A stretch of 24,156 bases of DNA, taken from a virus. This document shows, one piece after another, positions 6,761 through 14,531 of this stretch. Position numbers and translations under genes: made by a program. The notes beneath the pieces are model-generated. The model was given only the letters and a program-made list of their open reading frames with translations. It had not been told where the DNA came from and did no database searches. The stretch covers positions 1 to 24,156 of IMG/VR virus record IMGVR_UViG_3300025910_000035. One strand, given 5' to 3'. Numbering within the stretch: position 1 is the first letter of the stretch; each line of letters starts with the position of its first letter.

Positions 6761-7992
6761 GCCGCTGTTTATGGATTGGCGACTGGGCGGCAACAGGGTT
6801 CGGGAGAGCCTCAGAGGAACTGTGTAATCGGCTGGTGGATCGCGGCCACGAAATCACGGTCCTCGCTGTCAATTACCGCGGCGATGCTAAGCCATCGCGG
6901 GTCAGCTTGATGATGGCAAACGGCAAAGAACAGAAGGATGTCTACGGCTACAGCCGAGTGGTCGAGGCTTTAGGCGCCGTGGAACCCGACGTGGTAGTCC
7001 TGTTCAATGACCCGCCGATTCTGATCCATTACCTGTTCCGCAATTCCTTCGACCCCGAGCTGGTGCTGCTGAAGTACCGCCCGCTGATTACCTATCAGAC
7101 CCGCGATGGTCTGAACGGGCCGCGAAGCTGGGACGCCCTGCGGTCTATCAAGGTCAACGGCGAGCCGTGGCAGGTGTCTAACGAGATCGCGATGAGCAAG
7201 TTCGGCCAGAACCAGATGCCCGGAGCGGACCTCGCCTATCACGGCATTGACCCGCAGGTCTTCCATCCGGCCACGCCGCAGACTCCGGTGTACTTCAAGG
7301 ATCAGCGGATCACATCTAAGCGTGAGGCCAAGGAAGCACTCGGAGAGTCAGCAGATCAGTTCCTGATCCTGCGTGTGGACAAGAACTCGTGGCGTAAGGA
7401 TTTCGCGGCGACGTGGAAAGCCCTTCTGCCAGTGATGAAGCGCCACTCCGACATCACCGTGCGTTTCCACTGCGGCAAGAGCGATTACGCGGGCGGCGTG
7501 CAGATGCCCGAGCTATTCACCCGCGATACCGAGACAGCGGCGCGATTCAAACTGCCCGAGAACTTCAGCGATTACACCGGCTGGTCAGTCTCAGAGCTGG
7601 TGACGCTGTACAACGCCGCAGACTTGTTCGTGACGACCTCGATGGGCGAAGGATTCGGCTTGACGATTGCCGAGGCTCTGGCTTGCGGGGTTCCAGTCAT
7701 CGCCCAGAACGTGAGCGCCATTCCAGAAGTGGTGGGTCCGGGCGGCATCCTGATCGACGGCGGCTATGAACTGACCGCACCAGGTGGTCAGGATGTGTAC
7801 GCGGCGAACATTCCAGCCTTCACAGAGGCAATCGAGCATCTGTACCTGAACGCCGGATTCCGAAAGCGCTACGCCAAGGTAGGTATGGCCCACGTCCGCG
7901 AAACCTTCAGGTGGGATACGGCCGCAGACACCTTCGACAAGCACATTCGGGACCTGCACGCGAACACGGAGTTAGTTCCCGTCAGCGCGTAG
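6757..7992 (+). CDS. GT4-type (GT-B fold) glycosyltransferase
   Basis: 411 residues from ATG 6757, overlapping the previous stop as ATGA. The N-terminus has the glycine-rich acceptor-side loop (WIGDWAATGFGRASEELCNRL). The C-terminal half has the GT4 hallmarks: RVDKNSWRKDF-type nucleotide-sugar region, LVTLYNAADLFVTTSMGEGFG, and the E-x7-E motif at residues 298-306 (EGFGLTIAE) followed by ACGVPVIAQNVSAIPEV. It should transfer a sugar from an activated donor with retention; donor and acceptor cannot be read from sequence. Its place among fibre, baseplate and head genes makes a virion protein the most likely acceptor, with host envelope glycans or DNA as alternatives. Full length, no broken motif. 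Confidence 0.9.
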   Translation: MSRCLWIGDWAATGFGRASEELCNRLVDRGHEITVLAVNYRGDAKPSRVSLMMANGKEQKDVYGYSRVVEALGAVEPDVVVLFNDPPILIHYLFRNSFDPELVLLKYRPLITYQTRDGLNGPRSWDALRSIKVNGEPWQVSNEIAMSKFGQNQMPGADLAYHGIDPQVFHPATPQTPVYFKDQRITSKREAKEALGESADQFLILRVDKNSWRKDFAATWKALLPVMKRHSDITVRFHCGKSDYAGGVQMPELFTRDTETAARFKLPENFSDYTGWSVSELVTLYNAADLFVTTSMGEGFGLTIAEALACGVPVIAQNVSAIPEVVGPGGILIDGGYELTAPGGQDVYAANIPAFTEAIEHLYLNAGFRKRYAKVGMAHVRETFRWDTAADTFDKHIRDLHANTELVPVSA

Positions 7993-8006
7993 AGGAGGGC
8001 AGCAAC

Positions 8007-9830
8007 GTGCCGTACTCCTCGAACTCCGATCTACCCGCCGCGACTTCCCAATATTCAGACCGTTGCAAGACGGTATTTCGTCGTGTCTTCAATGACACGC
8101 TGTCTACCCACGGCGATGAGTCCCGCGCCTTTGCCACAGCTCATACCGCCGCGAAGAATTGCCAGGAGGCGACCAAGCAAATGGAAAACTCGAATGCGGC
8201 TGAAAACCGCAATCCCGAGGGGCCACACTTCAAGATCGCCTCGGGGGCCATGCATCCACTCTCTCCCACGGGCGACGGTCGTAAGCGGTTGCGTACCATC
8301 GCGTCCTCATCCATCGAGGATTTGAGCGGCGATGTCGTAAGTCGATCCGCGCTGGACATGATGGCCGAGTCTGCCAAAGGCAAGACCATCTTCCGCAACC
8401 ACTCGTACAAGGTGCCGGATGACGTATTCGGCCATGTCGAGAACGCCTACGTCCAGCAGTCCAAAACCTTCGACAACGATGGCAAGCCGATCTGGGACCT
8501 CGTGACCGACATCGTGCTGGCGAAGGACGAGAAGTCCGAGAAGATTTACGACCTCGTGGAAGGCGGATCGCAGCTCGGCGTTTCCATTGGGGCGCGGATT
8601 CCGAAGGGCAGCGCCAAGAAGAACGCCTCGGGTGGCTACACCTTCGATGCTCTGAAGCTGATGGAGGCGTCCATCGTCGGCATCCCTGATAACCCGCGGG
8701 CCTTTGTGCTGAACGCGGTCAAAGCCGTGAAAGAACTGGGTCTGGACGCCGAGGAGCCAGAGGACACCAACGAGGAGTTCTTCACCGCTTCATCTGAGCC
8801 CTCCGTGACCTTCACCACATCCTCTCCGAGTACGACCACGACGGTCGATACATCGAAGGCCAAGGTCTGGGTATCGCACGATGGGAAGGGATCAACCGTG
8901 ACTGTAGATACTGACGGCCCGGTTGATACCGGAGCGCCGACCGAGAACGAGACTGCGGCGTCTAACAAGAAGGCCAAGAAAGATGCCGAGCCCGAAGTTG
9001 AGAAGGCTGCTGATCTGGAAGTCGTCGCCGAGCGAGCGCTAGACCGCATAGACGATCTCCTAAAGGACCTCGATGTTGACTGGGAGAACCTGCCAGAAGG
9101 CGATCAGGCTGCGGCCGATGCGCTGTACGCCGAGATGGACGCTCTTGAGGCTGGCAAGGAGGAGGTCAGTTTTGCGGCCGAGGTCGAACTGACCAAGGCG
9201 CCGCTGACCGGCGAGGCACGTTCCAATCTGTCCGAGTCGCAGTTCGCGTGTCCAGCCAAGCGCAAGTACCCCATTCCAGACAAGGCTCACATTCGCAACG
9301 CCCTAGCGCGCTGCGGTGATCCTTCGAACGACCAGTGCGGTTGCGACACGGTTCGTGCCGCAGCACGCAAGGCCGGTATTGGCGAGTCCTCCAAGGAGGC
9401 TACTCCCGAACTCATCAAGGAATCCGTTGTCGTCGCGGAAACTCCTGATGAGACTCCAGCGCAGGCGCTTGAGCAAAGCCTACCTGAGTCCGCTGGCTCG
9501 GCCGCAGATAGCGGCGAACAGGCCCTGCTGAACGACACCATCTCCCGCTCTGCCATGGCCCTTGCAGACCTCGTGAAGTCTCAGACTTCTGAACTTCATG
9601 GGCTTCGCAAGCAGGTCGAGACGGTCAGCGGCGAGCGTGATGCGCTCAAGCAGGAACTTCACGACGCCCGTGTCAATCTGAAGTTGGCAACCGAGATCGT
9701 GAAGGGAATTGCCAAGACCCCCCTCGGACGCAAGGCGGTGGTCGCCGACAAGGTTTCGCAGTTTGAAGACCTCGAAGCCAGGTTCGGCGGCATCTACAGC
9801 GCCAGCGTCCTCAAGTCGCTGGAGAAATAG
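8007..9830 (+). CDS. ChaB-like / HK97-type prohead protease / scaffold multi-domain protein
   Basis: 607 residues from GTG 8007, with GAGGAGGG in front; longer starts would run into the glycosyltransferase. Residues about 4-52 resemble ChaB (SNSDLPAATSQYSDRCKTVFRRVFNDTL). Residues about 92-235 match the S78/U35 prohead protease: SSIEDLSGDVV, FRNHSY with candidate H132, LGVSIGAR with candidate S193, then LKLMEASIVGIPDNPRA. Residues about 405-455 resemble DUF6582 (FACPAKRKYPIPDKAHIRNA) with an unusual C-x20-C-x7-C-G-C set. Residues about 512-570 are a predicted coiled coil (ADLVKSQTSELHGLRKQVE). No separate scaffold gene lies before the capsid gene, so the C-terminal part probably serves as scaffold; this is inference. 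The acidic linker around residues 245-345 is Ser/Thr/Glu-rich. Confidence 0.85.
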   Translation: MPYSSNSDLPAATSQYSDRCKTVFRRVFNDTLSTHGDESRAFATAHTAAKNCQEATKQMENSNAAENRNPEGPHFKIASGAMHPLSPTGDGRKRLRTIASSSIEDLSGDVVSRSALDMMAESAKGKTIFRNHSYKVPDDVFGHVENAYVQQSKTFDNDGKPIWDLVTDIVLAKDEKSEKIYDLVEGGSQLGVSIGARIPKGSAKKNASGGYTFDALKLMEASIVGIPDNPRAFVLNAVKAVKELGLDAEEPEDTNEEFFTASSEPSVTFTTSSPSTTTTVDTSKAKVWVSHDGKGSTVTVDTDGPVDTGAPTENETAASNKKAKKDAEPEVEKAADLEVVAERALDRIDDLLKDLDVDWENLPEGDQAAADALYAEMDALEAGKEEVSFAAEVELTKAPLTGEARSNLSESQFACPAKRKYPIPDKAHIRNALARCGDPSNDQCGCDTVRAAARKAGIGESSKEATPELIKESVVVAETPDETPAQALEQSLPESAGSAADSGEQALLNDTISRSAMALADLVKSQTSELHGLRKQVETVSGERDALKQELHDARVNLKLATEIVKGIAKTPLGRKAVVADKVSQFEDLEARFGGIYSASVLKSLEK

Positions 9831-9833
9831 CAC

Positions 9834-11138
9834 ATGGCAATTGATCCAACCTTGCAGAAGATTTACGAGGCGCTGGAGGAGCACGTCAAGACCGGCGCCC
9901 TCGACAAGCTCAATGACACGCCGGACAGCCCCGTCGCCGCGATTAGCGGCTCGGGAAGCGGCAACAAGTTCATGCAGCGCTCCGATCTGATCGACATGCG
10001 CGACAAGATGCTCACCAAGAGCGAGTCGCAGCTCATGGCGATCTGGTCTGAGCAGACCCAGCGCCGCGATGTCGGCGTTCCACTCGAATCGTGGGTCGGG
10101 CGGCAGGGCAACACTCAGGCGATCTATCAGGCCATCCAGAGCAACGAGATGCTGCTGCGGGCTGTGGATTCGGCTGGTGCCGCACCTCTGATCCGGCAGG
10201 ACCTCGATCCTGTGGTTCACGCTCTGTTCGTCAAGCGCTTCCCAGGCTGGGAGCGTTTCCGCAAGACCCCGGCCAACGGACTCGTCCACGCCTTCAACCA
10301 GCAGCTCACCTACGGCGACGCGCAGTTCATTTCCGAACTGGGTACCGTCGTGGACGACCAGAACACCTACAACCGCGCGACCGCACCCATCTCGGTGCTC
10401 GCTCGGCGCATCGGTGTTGGGCTGAAGGCTTCTCTGGCGGTTCAGGCTGGCGGCGCTGGCTATGACCTTCAGGACCTTGAGCTCCAGGGCGGACTGACCG
10501 CCATGGCCCACAAGCTCCAGAAGACCATCTTCCAGGGCAACGCCACTGCTTCTGGCGGCACGGCCGACGACGAGAACGGCCTGTACGACGCCAATGCCTT
10601 CGATGGGCTGCGGCTGCTGCTCAAGAGCAACACCAACGACGTGAACATCGATATCTCCTCGGCCACTCTTGCCAACAGGGCCAGCGTGACTGACGGGATC
10701 AACCTCGCCGCATCCAACATCAGCGATGCTGGTGGTAACCCATCCGTGGTTTACTCGCGCTTCGCCGAGCACACCGAGTGGAACCGCCAGAACACGCAGT
10801 TCGTGCGGATCATCAACGCTCAGGATCGCGTGAACTTCGTCCCCGGCGTGGACGTGACCGCGATTGCCACGAACGTCGGAATCCTGCCATTCGTGGGAGT
10901 CCCCGGCGATTCGATTGGGTTCTACGACTACTCAGGCAAGGACAACGCCGACATCTACGTGCTCGATGAGTCGGGCTGGGTGATGCCGTACCTCGGTTCG
11001 GATACCGTCACCACGATTGAGATTCCGATGGGTGTCGGTGGACAGCTCGTCCGCTACTTCATCGTGTACATCATGGTCGGACTCGCGCAGCTCACGCCTC
11101 CGTTCAGCGCGAAGGTTCGCGCTCGCTTCGAGGCGTAG
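9834..11138 (+). CDS. Major capsid protein, HK97-fold type
   Basis: 434 residues from ATG 9834, three bases after the protease stop, with GGAGAA as ribosome site inside the end of the protease gene. Position directly after a prohead protease, size and sequence character fit a major capsid protein: a helical charged N-terminus (LQKIYEALEEHVKTG), a long mixed middle, a region with RVNFVPGVDVTAIATNVGILPF typical of the loop before the P-domain strand, and a C-terminus ending in LTPPFSAKVRARFEA. The first 60 or so residues could be a delta domain removed by the protease. I cannot assign a named subfamily. A 10-bp hairpin follows the gene. Confidence 0.82.
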   Translation: MAIDPTLQKIYEALEEHVKTGALDKLNDTPDSPVAAISGSGSGNKFMQRSDLIDMRDKMLTKSESQLMAIWSEQTQRRDVGVPLESWVGRQGNTQAIYQAIQSNEMLLRAVDSAGAAPLIRQDLDPVVHALFVKRFPGWERFRKTPANGLVHAFNQQLTYGDAQFISELGTVVDDQNTYNRATAPISVLARRIGVGLKASLAVQAGGAGYDLQDLELQGGLTAMAHKLQKTIFQGNATASGGTADDENGLYDANAFDGLRLLLKSNTNDVNIDISSATLANRASVTDGINLAASNISDAGGNPSVVYSRFAEHTEWNRQNTQFVRIINAQDRVNFVPGVDVTAIATNVGILPFVGVPGDSIGFYDYSGKDNADIYVLDESGWVMPYLGSDTVTTIEIPMGVGGQLVRYFIVYIMVGLAQLTPPFSAKVRARFEA

Positions 11139-11145
11139 ACCATTT

Positions 11146-11182
11146 GGAGGCGGCTGGTGCCGATCTCAGCCGCCTCCTTCCT
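11146..11182 (+). terminator. Strong hairpin after the capsid gene, probable partial terminator
   Basis: Perfect 10-bp stem GGAGGCGGCT (11146-11155) with AGCCGCCTCC (11168-11177) and a 12-base loop, eight bases after the capsid stop. The following TTCCTC is only weakly T-rich, so it may attenuate rather than stop transcription, or protect the 3' end. It would lower expression of the connector genes relative to capsid, as expected for the needed ratios. Confidence 0.55.
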
Positions 11183-11200
11183 CACTCTCGGAGGTAAGCC

Positions 11201-12085
11201 GTGGTTTCTTATCTGACAACGGCTGCCTACCGCAACTCAGGTTTCGGCGCTGATCTGTCGCCGTTCTCGGATGCGGAATTGCGGGCCATCCTGCAAGGTG
11301 CAGCGGCACGGGTGAATACCTACTGCACCACTCCAAACCTGCCACAGCCGCACGATTTTCGCGGCGGGATCACCACCGATGAGCGACACGTCTGGAATAT
11401 CAATGCGGCACAGCGCCGCGTCTACCCGTGGCACCAGCCACTCAAGAGCATTGACTCCTTTCGCATCTTGGTCACTAACCAGAACTACATCGACATTCAG
11501 ACCACCGATACGGTCATCAACAACTCCGCGGGCTACGTCGAGATCGTGGCGTTGACGCTGGGTATCGGAATCTTCCCGCAGATCGCCAACCTCGGTCTGT
11601 CGGTCCCGATTGCCTCGATCAACTATCACTACGGCTCATCATTCCCGGTGATCGGCGAGGAACTATTCGAGACGGACGGCCAAACCTTCCGCGCCGCGAA
11701 TCAGTGGTGGGATACGGCCGTGACTCCAACGATCTACATCGACGGTAGCGTCTCGACTGGGAACTTCACCATCGACTACAACGAAGGCACCGCCGAGCAC
11801 GACGACACCGAACTGACTGCGGGTGCGGTTGTAACTGCCGACTACAACTACACCCTTGCTCCGGCCATCGCACGAGCAACGGGCGTGATTGCTACGGACA
11901 TGATCGCCAAGAGCCGCATCGCGGCCCGCGGATTGAGTGGTCTGACTGCCCTGCGCGTAGGTCCAGGTGAAGTCGAGATGCGGCCGAGCGTCGCTACGCT
12001 GCCTAGGACCAGCAGTTCGGGTATGCCTGACATCCCCGATGAAGCCGCGTGGCTGCTTGAGCCGTTCAGGTTCCACGCGCTGTGA
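11201..12085 (+). CDS. Head-tail adaptor-like connector protein with an inserted beta domain
   Basis: 294 residues from GTG 11201 behind CGGAGGTAAG. The N-terminus (LSPFSDAELRAILQGAAARVNTYC) and the C-terminal helices (PAIARATGVIATDMIAKSR, then LTALRVGPGEVEMR) read like the two helical halves of a head-tail adaptor. Between them, about residues 145-225, lies a beta-rich segment with GNFTIDYNEGTAEHDD and GAVVTADYNYT, a pattern I associate with small beta modules in phage virion proteins. Adaptors of this type bind the portal ring and are usually much shorter (100-200 residues). Position right after the capsid gene and its GTGA overlap with the stopper-like gene support the call; the fold itself is inferred. 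Confidence 0.68.
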   Translation: MVSYLTTAAYRNSGFGADLSPFSDAELRAILQGAAARVNTYCTTPNLPQPHDFRGGITTDERHVWNINAAQRRVYPWHQPLKSIDSFRILVTNQNYIDIQTTDTVINNSAGYVEIVALTLGIGIFPQIANLGLSVPIASINYHYGSSFPVIGEELFETDGQTFRAANQWWDTAVTPTIYIDGSVSTGNFTIDYNEGTAEHDDTELTAGAVVTADYNYTLAPAIARATGVIATDMIAKSRIAARGLSGLTALRVGPGEVEMRPSVATLPRTSSSGMPDIPDEAAWLLEPFRFHAL

Positions 12086-12438
12086 TTAGCCCTTCAGAGA
12101 TCGCGGCGCTACAAGGTATCGCCGAGTTGCAGATGACGACTCCCGTCGTCGTCATGCGTGAGACGATCATCGAAGGAGCCGAAGGCGATGACGTGTCGGT
12201 GTACGCCACGGTCGGGTTCCCGTCTGGCTGGCTGTCGTCGCGGACCACGCCAGTCATCACCATCGTCGGCGGCATCCAAGCGCTGGTGAATACCTACCGG
12301 CTGTACTTGCCAGTGGGGACCGATATTGAATCAGGGGATCAGGCGATTATCGAGAGCCGCACATTCACCGTCAGCGATACCACGGCCGAATCTACGCTTC
12401 AGCCCATGCTCGAAGTTTCATTGAGGAGAGCCGAGTAA
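12082..12438 (+). CDS. Head closure (stopper)-like protein
   Basis: 118 residues from GTG 12082, overlapping the adaptor stop as GTGA. The protein has a short helical start and then a beta-barrel-like series of strands (VVVMRETI, VSVYATVGF, YRLYLPVGTDIESGDQAIIESRTFTV, PMLEVSLRRAE). The segment LPVGTDIESGDQAIIESRTFTV matches the usual pattern of head-closure proteins, in which a GD-type turn precedes the last strands. It sits between the adaptor and a decoration-like gene, the expected place for a stopper that seals the filled head. Its stop overlaps the next ATG as TAATG. Confidence 0.7.
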   Translation: MISPSEIAALQGIAELQMTTPVVVMRETIIEGAEGDDVSVYATVGFPSGWLSSRTTPVITIVGGIQALVNTYRLYLPVGTDIESGDQAIIESRTFTVSDTTAESTLQPMLEVSLRRAE

Positions 12439-12884
12439 TGGGTCGGGACTTCATCGGGCAGCACGCGCACGTTTCCAGTCAGGTCTATGCCGATGACTTC
12501 GAGCAGCCCGCCTACGCTGCGGCTGAAGGGGCGACAGCCTTCTGGACGTATGACTTCTCTGTTCACGGCGGCGCGCAGGGCACCATCGTTCTTGCTGGCG
12601 ATCCGGTCCCCGATAAGACCTTCGTGAATGCGGCGTTCGTGCAGGTTATCGAGGGTCTGACCTCAAACGGTTCTGCGATGGTGGCTCTTGGAACAGGTCA
12701 AGCGAGCAACGACATCAAGACCGCAGTGGCCTATAACAATGCCGCGTACGCAACGGGGATTCATGCTCTGCTGGTGCATGTCCTTCTCAGCGCGCAGCGT
12801 CAGCCGACCATCACCATCTCCGTAGCTGACCTGACTGGCGGCAAGCTGAAGATGACACTCGACAACATCGACGGCTGGGACTAA
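12438..12884 (+). CDS. Decoration-like virion protein, 148 residues
   Basis: Starts at ATG 12438 inside TAATG. The pattern YDFSVHGGAQGTIVL, then GDPVPDKTFVNAAFVQV, then LTSNGSAMVALGTGQASNDI matches a family I recall from many phage structural clusters, usually near the capsid gene and thought to be a capsid or tail decoration-type protein. The second half is hydrophobic with beta character and ends ITISVADLTGGKLKMTLDNI. The location among connector genes is slightly unusual but typical of this family's variable position. Function is inferred from context only. Confidence 0.62.
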   Translation: MGRDFIGQHAHVSSQVYADDFEQPAYAAAEGATAFWTYDFSVHGGAQGTIVLAGDPVPDKTFVNAAFVQVIEGLTSNGSAMVALGTGQASNDIKTAVAYNNAAYATGIHALLVHVLLSAQRQPTITISVADLTGGKLKMTLDNIDGWD

Positions 12885-13207
12885 TGACCGTCCGTTTCAA
12901 CGCCGCGAAGCTCTACGCCCAGTACGCGGCGCGAATCGAAGCTGCCGTGAATGAAACCGCTGAAGCTGTTGCGGCCGATGCACAGAAGCGGGCTCCAGTA
13001 CTGACTGGTCGCCTGCGTGCCGAGGTCCATGCCGAACCCGCTGCTGGCGGGCCTGTTTTCGTTGCCCGAGTCGTATCGCCCACCCCGTACGCCAAGTACC
13101 AGGAGTTCGGGACGCGGCACAATCGGGCTCAACCTTACCTTCGTCCGGCGCTGGCCGCACAGCGGTCTGCTTACCGGGCGCGTCTAGCTAGGGCGATTGG
13201 CAAGTGA
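12884..13207 (+). CDS. HK97 gp10-like neck/tail component
   Basis: 107 residues from ATG 12884 inside TAATG. It follows the HK97-gp10 pattern closely: a helical N-terminus with alternating charges (LYAQYAARIEAAVNETAEAVAADAQK split by the window of the helix), the hallmark APVLTGRLR, a beta segment, then YAKYQEFGTRHNRAQPYLRPAL. In HK97-like phages these proteins lie at the head-tail junction. Gene order, between stopper-like and tail-terminator-like genes, agrees. The stop overlaps the next start as GTGA. Confidence 0.85.
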   Translation: MTVRFNAAKLYAQYAARIEAAVNETAEAVAADAQKRAPVLTGRLRAEVHAEPAAGGPVFVARVVSPTPYAKYQEFGTRHNRAQPYLRPALAAQRSAYRARLARAIGK

Positions 13208-13620
13208 CGACGACCACCGAGCAGCCAATCGTCCAAGCCCTCGTGGCAACTCTGCGGGCCAACCTGACCCTCAAGGCCGCGGTCCATGGCATCCACGAGG
13301 AAGTAGCACCCAAGGACACCGACTATCCGTTTCTGACCTATGGCATGGTGTCAGCGCCGTATGACGACGACTTTTCCGGCCGCATCATCCGGGCCAGTTT
13401 CGATGTCTGGGCTTGGGCGCGCGATCAAGTTGCAGCCAGTGATCTAGATCAGATGGTTTCATCCACGCTGGAGAACTCGCTGCTGCCGGTAACTGACCAA
13501 GGAACGATGTACTGCCGTCGCAAGGAGGGTCTGCGAATCACCGAATTGGATGAGACGGGCAACCGTATCTATCGCAGGGGCGGCACGTACGCCATCTGGA
13601 CCCAACAGACTTTCGCCTAA
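13204..13620 (+). CDS. Tail terminator / completion protein (DUF3168-like)
   Basis: 138 residues from GTG 13204 (GTGA overlap). The layout is that of tail terminators: an N-terminal helix (PIVQALVATLRANLTLKAAV), a short loop VAPKDTDYPFLTYGMV with the common YPFLTY-type core, a beta segment with FDVWAWARDQVAASDLDQMV, then a final strand pair (IYRRGGTYAIWTQ). Such proteins cap the growing tail tube and join it to the neck. The next gene is the tail tube, as expected. It is the last member of the tightly overlapping connector operon; 64 bases without clear structure follow. Confidence 0.78.
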   Translation: MTTTTEQPIVQALVATLRANLTLKAAVHGIHEEVAPKDTDYPFLTYGMVSAPYDDDFSGRIIRASFDVWAWARDQVAASDLDQMVSSTLENSLLPVTDQGTMYCRRKEGLRITELDETGNRIYRRGGTYAIWTQQTFA

Positions 13621-13684
13621 GAAGCGAATTCAAGACCTGAGCGTGCCCACGCGCCGCGGTCCCCACTAGGAATGGAGACTGCAA

Positions 13685-14074
13685 GTGGCAAACAGCGATA
13701 CCAGAATTTCAGGAGCAAATGCTGCGATCTACATTGGCGGCACGAAAGTCGCAGCCAAGGCGCAGTGGACGCTCAACCGAGCCCGCGACACGATTGAGGT
13801 CACGAGCTTCGGCGATACCAACAAGACCTACGTGGTCGGTCTGCCCGACATCTCAGGGTCCTTCTCCGGATTCCTCGACTCCTCGGGTGACATCCTGCTC
13901 ACCAACGCCGCAACCACGACTCCGGTGTCCATTGCCCTGTGGGCCGTGGATGGCACAACCGAAGTGGCTCACGGCTCTGGCTACGTGGATGCGACCGTGA
14001 CCGCAGGTGTCTCCGACGCCGTGCGTATCACCGGGAACTTCCGCGCCTCTGGGAACTGGATTCTCGACCTGTAG
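13685..14074 (+). CDS. Major tail (tube) protein
   Basis: 129 residues from GTG 13685 with TGGAG in front. The sequence shows the compact pattern of siphovirus tube proteins: GANAAIYIGGTKVAAKAQWTL split by the tube fold, then IEVTSFGDTNKTYVVGLPDISGSFSGFLD, and a closing VRITGNFRASGNWILDL. The ITSFGD-like and GDISGS-like motifs are typical of gpV/TP901-type tube proteins. It lies between the tail terminator and the assembly chaperones. A long base-paired RNA ending in a T-tract follows, which would let the tube gene be transcribed at a higher level than the genes after it. Confidence 0.82.
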   Translation: MANSDTRISGANAAIYIGGTKVAAKAQWTLNRARDTIEVTSFGDTNKTYVVGLPDISGSFSGFLDSSGDILLTNAATTTPVSIALWAVDGTTEVAHGSGYVDATVTAGVSDAVRITGNFRASGNWILDL

Positions 14075-14110
14075 GAATCCGACCCTCTACTAGCACCCAT
14101 CCCCTACACT

Positions 14111-14181
14111 GACGCCAGCCTGATCCGATTACACCCCACGCGAATGAGCGTGAAGTAGTCGGTGATGGCTGGCGTCTTTTT
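14111..14181 (+). terminator. Three-tier RNA structure with T-tract after the tail tube gene
   Basis: Stem 1: GACGCCAGCC (14111-14120) with GGCTGGCGTC (14167-14176), 10 perfect pairs. Then a symmetrical TGAT (14121-14124) / TGAT (14163-14166) internal loop. Stem 2: CCGATTAC (14125-14132) with GTAGTCGG (14155-14162), eight pairs including one G-U. Then ACCC/AA. Stem 3: CACGC (14137-14141) with GCGTG (14148-14152) around GAATGA. TTTTT follows at 14177-14181. It should stop or attenuate transcription; the elaborate upper part is more than termination needs. Confidence 0.75.
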
Positions 14182-14204
14182 GTTGTATTGGAGGCCCACC
14201 TCTT

Positions 14205-14531
14205 ATGCCCGATGATGTCGGATTCTCTATCAACAAGGTCAGCGGCACTGACGGTTCGGTGCGATTGCCGGATGTCGGCGTGCTCGTCGGCTGGTTTTCC
14301 ACTTGGAGCCTGTCCAAGAAGAACCCGCTCGATTCCACCTACGTCCTCAAAGCCACCTTCGGCCATGTCAACGAGACGCTGTGGAACCAGGATTACCGCA
14401 AGGAATTCACCGTTAAATTGTCCAAGGACAAGGTGTATTCACTGGCCCAGCCAGATGGTGCGAAGGTTGAGTTGAATGGTAATCAGCTCACGATGGAGCA
14501 GGTATCTCTAACGGCGATTGACAATGGATAG
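14205..14531 (+). CDS. Small tail protein of unknown function, 108 residues
   Basis: ATG 14205 is preceded by GGAGG (14190-14194) with ten bases spacing. A short GAGG-CCCA-CCTC hairpin (14191-14202) could partly mask this ribosome site. The protein (DDVGFSINKVSG, VLVGWFSTWSL, HVNETLWNQDYRKEFTVKL, ending MEQVSLTAIDNG) is beta-rich and mixed in charge; I do not recognise a family. Its place between the tube gene and the assembly chaperones suggests a second tail protein, for example a tube-associated or minor tail component. Its stop TAG 14529-14531 lies inside the start region of the HNH gene at 14524. Confidence 0.7.
   Translation: MPDDVGFSINKVSGTDGSVRLPDVGVLVGWFSTWSLSKKNPLDSTYVLKATFGHVNETLWNQDYRKEFTVKLSKDKVYSLAQPDGAKVELNGNQLTMEQVSLTAIDNG

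Noticed and set aside
7911-8006. 32-residue N-terminal extension of the protease gene
   Set aside because: It overlaps the conserved end of the glycosyltransferase gene; GTG 8007 has a strong GAGGAGGG at correct distance and begins right at the ChaB-like domain.
9480-10772. Long open frame (430 codons) on the minus strand across the protease end and capsid gene
   Set aside because: It lies antisense to two genes with clear family signals. Its translation is full of His/Gly/Val/Leu shadow composition with no motif, and no ribosome site or minus-strand operon is seen.
13621-13684. Terminator between the tail terminator and tube genes
   Set aside because: Only a weak GCGT/ACGC stem is visible and no T-tract follows; nothing else was found in these 64 bases beyond the ribosome site.
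14111-14181. SECIS element for selenocysteine
   Set aside because: The UGAU/UGAU quartet resembles a SECIS core, but no in-frame UGA in a selenoprotein-like gene, no bacterial apical-loop context and no selenocysteine genes are visible. Kept only as a structured RNA.
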